This document shows positions 6,086 to 11,562 of a stretch of DNA of 11,562 bases, in pieces. This DNA is from Anaerolineales bacterium (GTDB taxonomy: Bacteria; Chloroflexota; Anaerolineae; Anaerolineales; UBA4823), in NCBI GenBank assembly GCA_022865865.1, contig JALHTN010000258.1:1-11562 (forward strand), given 5' to 3'. The translations under genes and the position numbers were made by a program. How positions within the stretch are numbered: position 1 is the stretch's first letter; every line of letters starts with the position of its first letter. The notes beneath the pieces were generated by a model, which had not been told where the DNA came from, did no database searches, and worked only from the letters and a program-made list of their open reading frames with translations.

Positions 6086-8656
6086 ATGAACAGCAAGCCT
6101 CTGTTTTCTCGTTCTCTAATAAAGATTGGTTGGCGATATTTGCGGCATCATCTCTGGCAAAGCATCCTGATGGTGCTTGGCATCAGCATTGGTGTTGCTG
6201 TTGCCGTTGGGATCGATATTGCCAACACGAGCGCAAGCCGCGCTTTTGATCTCAGTACGGAGGCGATTGTCGGCAGGGCAACGCATTACATATCTGGTGG
6301 ATCACAGGGGGTTGATGAAACTCTTTATGCAGCGCTGCGCCAGGCTGGTTTAGAAATCCCCATTGCGCCGATCATCACTGATTACGTCACCTCCCCTTTT
6401 ATGGATGGCACAACCCTGCAGGTGCTAGGCATCGATCCTTTTTCGGAAGCACCTTTCCGGAATTACCTAGGGGGTACTGAAGGTGTCCCGATAGATGGGC
6501 TGACGATTTTCTTATCAGAACCAGGCAGTGTTCTGCTTTCCGAAAACCTGGCAGACCGCTATGCTCTCAAACCTGGGGATGTCTTTGAAATTGAATATGC
6601 AGGACGGGTTGTTCGAGTTTCGATTGCTGGTTTGCTCAAGCCGGCTGATAACCTCACGCGGCAGGCACTCGATAGCATGCTGCTGGTGGATATCGCCACC
6701 GCACAAGAAATAACGGGCCGGCTCGGGCAAGTTGACCGGATCGATCTAATTGTTCCAGATGGCGCTGATGAAGGCCTTGAAAGGATCCAAAACATGATGC
6801 CTGGTGGGGTTTTGGTGCTGCCAAACGAAGTTCGCAGCGGAGCAGTTGAACAGATAACCGCCGCCTTTCGCTTGAATTTGACGGCATTGAGCCTGCTGGC
6901 GCTGGTGGTGGCATTATTTCTAATTTACAACACGATGACATTCTCAGTGGTCCAACGCCGCCCCCTTTTTGGAACTTTACGCAGTTTGGGTGTAACTCGC
7001 ATGGAGGTATTCGTGATGGTTGTTAGCGAGGCTTTTGTGATTGGATTCACAGGGGCGATATTCGGAATCCTGATCGGCATCCTGATGGGGCGCGGTGCAG
7101 TTGGATTAGTATCACAAACTATTAATGACCTGTTTTTCGTGACAACTGTGCAGGATATCCCCATCCCGATAACCAGCCTGATCAAGGGATTTGTATTAGG
7201 AGTCGTGGCGACAGTAATCACGGCAGCATTCCCCGCCTGGGAGGCTGCCAGCGTGACTCCACGGACGGCGCTTTCGCGGGCAAATCTTGAATCGAAAGCC
7301 CAAAGAGTTGTGCACTGGTTAGGGATTGCTGGTGTGGTGATCATCCTAACCGGTTTCGTCGTCCTGGCGGTGTCCAATACCAGCCTATTATTTAGTTTTG
7401 CGGGGACTTTTGCGGTAATCTTTGGATTCGCGATACTGACACCCACTTTTACGGTCTGGCTGATGTCGGCGGCAAACAAGCTCACCAGCCGGATTTGGGG
7501 ACTGCTGGGCCGTATGGCACCCCGCGAAGTGGTCAACTCGATCAGCCGGACATCAATTGCGGTGGCAGCCCTGATGGTCGCGATTGCCGTGACTATCGGT
7601 GTCAGCTTGATGGTTGGCAGTTTCCGTTTTACAGTTGATACCTGGATGAACCAGATCTTGCATGGGGATATCTACGTCTCCGTTCCAGGAGCAACTGTCA
7701 GCCAACCGCTGCAGGCGATGGATCCCCGGGTGATCGATATCTTGGAGCAATGGGAAGGTGTTGAAAGGGTGGACTTGCTGCAAAACGCGGTTGTCGAATC
7801 TCCAGCAGGCCCTATTCAAATTTCAGCGAATAATAACCCGAACGATGGGTTGGAACAAATTTACCGTGCCAGCGACTATCTCCCAGATGAAATCTGGGAG
7901 GCTATCGAGCAAGGCGCGGTGCTGGTATCTGAACCACTGGTTAACCGGCTTGATCTACCACTGCATGGCGGCGAACTGCCTTTGTACACAAAGGAAGGAT
8001 TAAGAAACTTTCCCATAGCCGGGATATATTACGATTATGCTTCCAGCCAGGGCAACGCAATTTTGTCCTTGGAGAAATACCGCCAATTTTGGGATGATGA
8101 TCAGGTTGCTGCTGCGGCGATAATTTTGGAGCCAGGCGTGGATGTTAATGCCACCGTGGAGGCTTTGAAGATTCGGTTGGCAACGGTTCAAAACCTGTTG
8201 GTGCGCCCCAACCAAGTTTTACGGGAGGATGCCTTGGAAGTATTTGACCGCACATTTGCTATCACCGGTTCCCTGCAATTGATGACCACTATCGTGGCCT
8301 TCGTAGGTGTGCTGAGCGCGATGATGTCCCTGCAATTGGATAAACAACGGCAACTAGGAATTTTGAAAGCAATTGGATTAACCAACCGCCAGATTTGGCG
8401 TTTGATCACCCTTGAGACCGGTTTAATGGGCGCCGTTGCTGGATTGCTATCCATGCCAACTGGCTACGTGTTAGCGCTTATCCTGGTATTCATCATCAAC
8501 CGGCGTTCCTTTGGATGGACGCTGCAGATGCAGCTGACACCTGAACCATTTATCCAGGCTTTCATCATTGCAGTGCTAGCTGCTGTATTAGCAGGTATTT
8601 ACCCCGCATTGCGTATCACGAAACGCAATACATCAGAAGCGATACGTTTTGATTAA
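6086..8656 (+). CDS. Duplicated FtsX-family ABC permease (AttF/YbbP-like)
   Basis: An 856-residue permease with two FtsX/LolC-type halves. TM1 (about 22-46) is followed by a large external MacB_PCD-like domain (47-260). Helices follow at about 262-284, 308-335, 363-385, 409-430, 436-460 and 486-512, then a second external domain (513-725) and helices at 727-750, 777-804 and 822-845: ten in all. The coupling segments that contact the ATPase are FGTLRSLGVTRMEV (295-308) and QLGILKAIGLTNRQIWRLI (756-774). Both halves end in the family's A-FPAWEAASVTPRTAL and YPALRITKRNTSEAI tails. This architecture is that of AttF/YbbP-like permeases, in contrast to the 4-TM MacB. Such proteins work with a MacB-type ATPase, encoded just upstream, and here with a CrtC/AttH protein just downstream (19 nt). 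The start ATG 6086 has only a weak ribosome site, consistent with coupling to the gene before. Substrate unknown. Confidence 0.93.
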   Translation: MNSKPLFSRSLIKIGWRYLRHHLWQSILMVLGISIGVAVAVGIDIANTSASRAFDLSTEAIVGRATHYISGGSQGVDETLYAALRQAGLEIPIAPIITDYVTSPFMDGTTLQVLGIDPFSEAPFRNYLGGTEGVPIDGLTIFLSEPGSVLLSENLADRYALKPGDVFEIEYAGRVVRVSIAGLLKPADNLTRQALDSMLLVDIATAQEITGRLGQVDRIDLIVPDGADEGLERIQNMMPGGVLVLPNEVRSGAVEQITAAFRLNLTALSLLALVVALFLIYNTMTFSVVQRRPLFGTLRSLGVTRMEVFVMVVSEAFVIGFTGAIFGILIGILMGRGAVGLVSQTINDLFFVTTVQDIPIPITSLIKGFVLGVVATVITAAFPAWEAASVTPRTALSRANLESKAQRVVHWLGIAGVVIILTGFVVLAVSNTSLLFSFAGTFAVIFGFAILTPTFTVWLMSAANKLTSRIWGLLGRMAPREVVNSISRTSIAVAALMVAIAVTIGVSLMVGSFRFTVDTWMNQILHGDIYVSVPGATVSQPLQAMDPRVIDILEQWEGVERVDLLQNAVVESPAGPIQISANNNPNDGLEQIYRASDYLPDEIWEAIEQGAVLVSEPLVNRLDLPLHGGELPLYTKEGLRNFPIAGIYYDYASSQGNAILSLEKYRQFWDDDQVAAAAIILEPGVDVNATVEALKIRLATVQNLLVRPNQVLREDALEVFDRTFAITGSLQLMTTIVAFVGVLSAMMSLQLDKQRQLGILKAIGLTNRQIWRLITLETGLMGAVAGLLSMPTGYVLALILVFIINRRSFGWTLQMQLTPEPFIQAFIIAVLAAVLAGIYPALRITKRNTSEAIRFD

Positions 8657-8675
8657 CAAAGGTGGTAATTGAGGA

Positions 8676-9833
8676 ATGAAATATTTATATTGGATTGGCT
8701 TAGCAGGCTTGGCAGGTGTGGTCCTGATATTGGTGATAAGTGGTTTGAACAGTTTCCAGCCAGGGCTGCCCACATCCAACCTGGTTGCAGAGATCAAAGC
8801 CCCGGTTGGTTTTCAACGTGCCGATGGTCCACTCGAATGGGAGTTCCCCAAAGATTTTGGTCCTCATCCTGATTATCAAACGGAGTGGTGGTATTACACC
8901 GGCAACCTGGAGAGTGATAAGGGTGATCGTTTTGGCTACCAGCTGACGATTTTTCGAAGAGCTGTGCGTCCTGCAGGGGAGCGAATCGATCGTGAATCTG
9001 CCTGGGCTACTGAACAGATCTATATGGGTCACTTTGCAGTCAGCGATATTAATGCTGGGCGGCATTATGCTTTCGAACGTTTTTCCCGTGGGGCAGCAGG
9101 ATTGGCTGGCGCCCAGTCAGAGCCTTACCGAGTTTGGCTAGAGAACTGGCAGGTTTCCCAATTGGCAGTGGGGGAATATCAATTAACAACCGAGCAGGAT
9201 GGGATCAAACTGGATTTAACTATCGAAGATCTTAAGGGACCAATTTTACATGGGGAACAGGGCTACAGTCAAAAAGGACCTGACAAAGGAAATGCTTCCC
9301 ATTACTACAGCCAAACCCGGCTGGAAACTTCCGGCAGTGTACAAACTGAGGCTGGCAGCTACCAAGTGAGCGGATTGAGCTGGAAGGATCACGAGTTCAG
9401 CACCAGTGCACTATCCAGCGACCAAGTGGGTTGGGATTGGTTCTCTATCCAGCTGGATGATGGCAGCGAGCTGATGGTATTTCAAATCCGCCGCGAGGAC
9501 GGCAGTATCGATGCTTACTCCAGCGGCACGATGATCAGCCCAAGTGGGGAGGTGATCAGCCTTACACGGGATGATTTCGAGATCAAGGTAGAAGATTCCT
9601 GGCGCAGCTCTGAATCCGGCGCACAATATCCCTCCCAGTGGAACATAGCGGTTCCTCGTGTAGATTTGCAGCTGCAAATCCGGCCCCTCCTGCCGAACCA
9701 GGAGATGAACCTCTCGTATGCGTATTGGGAAGGTGCAGTAGAAGTGACGGGAACGACAAGCGGGAGCTTCATCTCAGGGGCAGGATTTGTTGAGATGACA
9801 GGTTATGCTAATTCAATTGGAGGTGAATTTTAA
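8676..9833 (+). CDS. CrtC/AttH-like lipocalin-domain protein, membrane-anchored
   Basis: A 385-residue protein of the AttH / hydroxyneurosporene-synthase (carotenoid 1,2-hydratase, CrtC) superfamily, made of two lipocalin-like beta barrels. An N-terminal hydrophobic segment (5-22) has no lipobox cysteine and serves as signal or anchor, placing the protein outside the membrane. Family hallmarks: FGPHPDYQTEWWYYTGNL (61-78) with GYQLTIFRR (87-95), YYSQTRLETSG (210-220), GLSWKDHEFSTSAL (233-246), GWDWFSIQLDDGSELMVFQI (252-271), and YWEGAVEVTG (350-359) with GFVEMTGY near the end. True CrtC adds water to acyclic carotenoids. AttH-type members encoded beside MacB-like transporters are more likely lipid-binding partners or hydratases of unknown substrate, and the operon context favours this reading. 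AAAGGTGG (8658-8665) precedes ATG 8676 by 10 nt. It is the last gene of the operon. Confidence 0.9.
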   Translation: MKYLYWIGLAGLAGVVLILVISGLNSFQPGLPTSNLVAEIKAPVGFQRADGPLEWEFPKDFGPHPDYQTEWWYYTGNLESDKGDRFGYQLTIFRRAVRPAGERIDRESAWATEQIYMGHFAVSDINAGRHYAFERFSRGAAGLAGAQSEPYRVWLENWQVSQLAVGEYQLTTEQDGIKLDLTIEDLKGPILHGEQGYSQKGPDKGNASHYYSQTRLETSGSVQTEAGSYQVSGLSWKDHEFSTSALSSDQVGWDWFSIQLDDGSELMVFQIRREDGSIDAYSSGTMISPSGEVISLTRDDFEIKVEDSWRSSESGAQYPSQWNIAVPRVDLQLQIRPLLPNQEMNLSYAYWEGAVEVTGTTSGSFISGAGFVEMTGYANSIGGEF

Positions 9834-9842
9834 CCAATTGGC

Positions 9843-9909
9843 CCAACAAAATGCGTTTGAATATTATCACTAGTAGATAACAAGATAATATTGATGCGGC
9901 CCTTGTTGG
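9843..9909. repeat. Symmetrical nested inverted repeat after the ABC operon
   Basis: Outer arms CCAACAA (9843-9849) and TTGTTGG (9903-9909) enclose inner arms AATATTATC (9860-9868) and GATAATATT (9884-9892). The side spacers are both exactly 10 nt and both contain ATGCG. The centre is a 15-nt loop with ACTAGT. It begins 9 nt after the operon's stop. There is no T tract, so it is not a standard terminator; a 3' RNA structure or a protein site for the next gene fits equally well. The rest of 9910-10026 shows nothing else definite. Confidence 0.5.
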
Positions 9910-10026
9910 AATTTAGAATAATTCCCCTTATCCCAAAGATTTTCTAATAGGCAATGGATATCGGTGATAACTCGTTGGTTCAGCAATAATTTTAAGCAGT
10001 CTCGAGCTATTTTGAGGAGAATGAGC

Positions 10027-10491
10027 ATGAAAGAATCACTAATTGAAGTACAAGAATATCTTGAGAGGGTACGGATTCCAATTCGCTTAGCATGCAAAAC
10101 AAACGGGGGTTGGCCAGCGCTGATTTCATTGTGGTACCTATACCAGGATGGTCTCCTGTACTGCGCTACCCAAGAGAGTGCCAAAATTATCAGCTATATT
10201 GAATATGATAACCGCTGTGCCTTTGAGGTCGCTGCGGACGAGCCTCCCTACTGCGGAATCCGTGGCCAAGCAAGAGCCAGGATTGATGACGATCTCGGGG
10301 CGGAGATTCTCGAGAAGCTGCTGGTTCGTTATCATGGGAATACCCAAAGCGAGCTGGCGAAAAACCTGATCGCTAAGAGCGACACGGAAGTAGCTATTGT
10401 GCTAGAGCCGCTCCGCATCTACACTTGGGATTTTCGCGAGCGGATGAAGAACATCGAATCAATCCCATTATCTCGAAAGGTTTGTCCGTAA
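10027..10491 (+). CDS. PPOX-type (pyridoxamine 5'-phosphate oxidase fold) flavin-binding protein
   Basis: A 154-residue split-barrel protein of the pyridoxamine-phosphate-oxidase-like superfamily, cytosolic, probably binding FMN, F420 or haem. The family pattern is clear: GGWPALISLWYLYQDGLLYC (27-46), ATQESAKIISYIEYDNRCAF (47-66) with the S-x-K phosphate-contacting pair (S51, K53), then YCGIRGQARARIDD (75-88) and the closing strand EVAIVLEPLRIYTWDF (121-136). Cysteines are C23, C46, C64, C76 and C153. The reaction cannot be told; relatives include F420-dependent reductases and haem-binding or degrading proteins. GAGGAG (10014-10019) is only 1 nt from ATG 10021 but 7 nt from ATG 10027, so the latter is preferred. 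It appears to be a single-gene unit, 193 nt after the ABC operon and 167 nt before the ArsR gene. Confidence 0.85.
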   Translation: MKESLIEVQEYLERVRIPIRLACKTNGGWPALISLWYLYQDGLLYCATQESAKIISYIEYDNRCAFEVAADEPPYCGIRGQARARIDDDLGAEILEKLLVRYHGNTQSELAKNLIAKSDTEVAIVLEPLRIYTWDFRERMKNIESIPLSRKVCP

Positions 10492-10562
10492 AGGAGAAGC
10501 GGGCGATTTTCTAATCCAGCGATGGCACTGCGCCACCCGATATTACATTTGGCAGGCACAAG

Positions 10563-10580
10563 TTGTGATAAATATCACTA
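10563..10580. promoter_or_regulatory. CRP/FNR-family-like binding site
   Basis: GTGATA-AA-TATCAC (10565-10578) is a perfect dyad inside TTGTGATAAATATCACTA, matching the TGTGA-N6-TCACA plan of CRP/FNR-family sites at 9 of 10 fixed positions. Its centre is about 71 bp before the predicted transcription start, a usual place for activation. No CRP/FNR gene is in the window. Confidence 0.5.
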
Positions 10581-10607
10581 TTGGGCAAGCAAAACAATTG
10601 TTATTAT

Positions 10608-10636
10608 TTGCACAATTCAATCTATGCAGTTATATG
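10608..10636 (+). promoter_or_regulatory. Promoter of the arsR-sqr-like operon
   Basis: TTGCAC (10608-10613), a 17-bp spacer and TATATG (10631-10636) give a fair sigma70-like promoter with a start near 10643, about 16 nt before ATG 10659. The AATTGT/ACAATT pair (10596-10601, 10612-10617) overlaps the -35 region. The preceding stretch 10492-10560 shows nothing definite. Confidence 0.5.
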
Positions 10637-10640
10637 CATA
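10623..10640. promoter_or_regulatory. Probable operator over the -10 box, likely for the ArsR-family protein
   Basis: TATGCA (10623-10628) and TGCATA (10635-10640) form a perfect 6-6-6 inverted repeat covering the predicted -10 box. ArsR-family repressors commonly bind such dyads in their own promoters, so self-repression is the natural reading. Confidence 0.55.
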
Positions 10641-10658
10641 CAAACAAAGGCTAATCCT

Positions 10659-11003
10659 ATGGTATCCCCCGCTCTAACTCAAGAAATCACTGCCCTGCAT
10701 GCTGGAATCTGTTCAGCGCTGGCAGACCCACGGCGAATTCTAATGCTCTACGCCCTCAAAGATAAACCACGCAACGTTAGTGAGCTGGCTGATGAGCTGG
10801 GGATCAGCCAACCGACTGCCTCTCGCCATCTCAATTTGCTGCGGGAACGGGGGTTGGTCACTGCCAAGCGAGACGGGCAATCCGTGGTTAATACTCTGGC
10901 TGATAAACGCATTATCGATGCGCTCGATCTCCTGCGAGGTGTTTTGGCCAGCAATCTCCAGAGCCAGGCGGCTTTGGCTGAATCAGTAACTGAAAACAAA
11001 TAA
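10659..11003 (+). CDS. ArsR-family transcriptional regulator
   Basis: A 114-residue winged-helix repressor. Residues 12-33 (ALHAGICSALADPRRILMLY) form the usual first helices. The helix-turn-helix is NVSELADELGISQPTASRHL (39-58), with LNLLRERGLV and a wing (68-80, AKRDGQSVVNTL). The C-terminal helix (81-107) would serve dimerisation. Only one cysteine exists, C18. The metal-binding CxC of classic ArsR/SmtB and the cysteine pair of BigR/SqrR sulfur sensors are absent, so sensing must work differently. ATG 10659 follows AAAGG (10646-10650) at 8 nt; a longer reading from 10581 would run through the promoter and operator and is rejected. The SQR-like gene begins 27 nt downstream, so the protein probably controls it, with the operator at 10623-10640. 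Confidence 0.92.
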   Translation: MVSPALTQEITALHAGICSALADPRRILMLYALKDKPRNVSELADELGISQPTASRHLNLLRERGLVTAKRDGQSVVNTLADKRIIDALDLLRGVLASNLQSQAALAESVTENK

Positions 11004-11030
11004 CCATTCAAGAGTAATAGGAGCAGATTA

Positions 11031-11562
11031 ATGAAGAGTTTGTTAATTTTAGGTGCTGGAACAGCAGGAACCATGGTGGCAAACAAGATGCGCCGCCTGC
11101 TGGATACCGATGAATGGCGAATCACGATCGTCGACCAGCATGAGACACATTATTACCAGCCGGGGTTTTTGTTTATCCCGTTCGGAATGTACAGCAAGAA
11201 CGATGTTATTAAACCCAAACGAGATTTCATTCCTCAGGGTGTTGATCTGATCATGTCGCCGATCGAAGCGATCGAACCAGAGCACAACCGGGTGAAGCTG
11301 GCCAAGGATGGACGCACTTTAAACTATGATTTCCTGGTGATCGCCACCGGGGCGCACACGGTTCCCGAAGAAACACCCGGGATTATCGAGAATGGGTGGC
11401 GCAAAGATGTTTTCGATTTTTACACCATCGAGGGTGCAGTGGCATTGGCCAAGCACCTGCGATCCTGGCAGGGCGGGCGTATGGTGCTCAACGTGGTTGA
11501 GAACCCAATCAAGTGCCCGGTCGCCCCGCTTGAGTTCTTAATGCTGGCGGATTGGTTTTTCA
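11031..11562 (+). CDS. Sulfide:quinone oxidoreductase-like FAD-dependent oxidoreductase (partial, 3' end outside window)
   Basis: The first 177 residues of an FAD-dependent pyridine-nucleotide-disulfide-oxidoreductase-type protein, cut by the right edge. The ADP-binding fold opens with GAGTAG (8-13) and ends with acidic D35 in ITIVDQHETH. YYQPGFLFIPFG (41-52) is an SQR hallmark; ATGAH (105-109) is the second FAD motif. NPIKCPVAPLEFLMLADW (158-175) carries C162, the position of an SQR redox-active cysteine; its partner should lie past the edge. SQRs are peripheral membrane enzymes that oxidise sulfide and pass electrons to quinone. Related flavoproteins with other sulfur or quinone roles cannot be excluded from half the sequence. 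AGGAG (11019-11023) lies 7 nt before ATG 11031. It forms an operon with the ArsR gene. Confidence 0.88.
   Translation, partial: MKSLLILGAGTAGTMVANKMRRLLDTDEWRITIVDQHETHYYQPGFLFIPFGMYSKNDVIKPKRDFIPQGVDLIMSPIEAIEPEHNRVKLAKDGRTLNYDFLVIATGAHTVPEETPGIIENGWRKDVFDFYTIEGAVALAKHLRSWQGGRMVLNVVENPIKCPVAPLEFLMLADWFF

Noticed and set aside
6925..7536. 203-codon open frame on the minus strand inside the FtsX permease gene
   Set aside because: It lies fully antisense to a well-conserved permease, has no ribosome site and a low-complexity Thr/Asn/Pro-rich translation with no recognisable domain.
8676..9833. Annotation as a genuine carotenoid 1,2-hydratase (CrtC)
   Set aside because: No other carotenoid genes are present, and the ATPase-permease context favours the AttH-type branch; the superfamily call is kept instead.
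10581..10658. Upstream start adding 26 residues to the ArsR-family protein
   Set aside because: The extension runs through the predicted promoter and operator and does not resemble ArsR proteins.
10748..11125. 125-codon minus-strand open frame across the ArsR and SQR-like genes
   Set aside because: Antisense to two clear genes, Arg/Ser-rich, no ribosome site.

Overview
The window looks like a chromosomal piece of a Gram-positive-type (monoderm) bacterium, most likely Chloroflexota of the Anaerolineae kind. This is inferred from gene content and style: a heliorhodopsin (a family reported almost only from monoderms), a DUF4397-type secreted protein, an AttEFH-like ABC operon, a DUF1295 membrane enzyme and an ArsR plus sulfide:quinone-reductase-like pair, with moderate GC, clear AAGGAG ribosome sites and sigma70-like promoters. 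No rRNA, tRNA, CRISPR array, transposase or integrase was seen.

Layout. 1-444 (minus): 5' part of an ABC exporter ATPase gene, cut by the window edge. 445-1214: long gap with operator-like dyads, faint coding remnants and, at its end, a near-consensus promoter. 1215-1937 (plus): secreted protein with two tandem DUF4397-like domains, ending in a strong terminator. 2013-2446: regulatory-looking gap. 2447-3250 (plus): heliorhodopsin with retinal lysine K252 and counterion E117. It converges on a DUF1295 / steroid-5-alpha-reductase-like membrane gene (3336-4217, minus), and the two share a bidirectional terminator. 4218-4781: divergent control region with a 12-bp inverted repeat, an operator-like palindrome and a TTGACA/TATATT promoter. 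4782-9833 (plus): a tight four-gene operon of membrane-anchored thioredoxin-fold protein without cysteines, MacB/LolD-type ATPase, 10-TM duplicated FtsX permease and CrtC/AttH-like lipocalin protein. 9834-10026: gap with a symmetrical nested dyad. 10027-10491 (plus): PPOX-type flavin-binding protein. 10492-10658: compact control region with a CRP/FNR-like dyad, a promoter and an operator over the -10 box. 10659-11003 and 11031-11562 (plus): ArsR-family repressor and the start of an SQR-like FAD oxidoreductase, cut by the window edge.

How it fits together. The operon at 4782-9833 reads as a MacB-like machine that moves or extracts a hydrophobic molecule and passes it to a membrane-tethered CrtC/AttH lipocalin. 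The heliorhodopsin is a light sensor or regulator of unknown output. It sits beside an enzyme of a family that acts on unsaturated lipids or isoprenoids and beside this transport operon. A joint role in lipid or isoprenoid handling under light is a hypothesis based only on proximity. The right end is a separate sulfur/redox module: ArsR regulator and SQR-like flavoprotein, with a PPOX flavoprotein upstream. The most notable items are the heliorhodopsin and its neighbourhood, a 20-nt motif shared between the gaps upstream of the ABC ATPase and upstream of the heliorhodopsin, and the stacked control sites before the ArsR-SQR pair.
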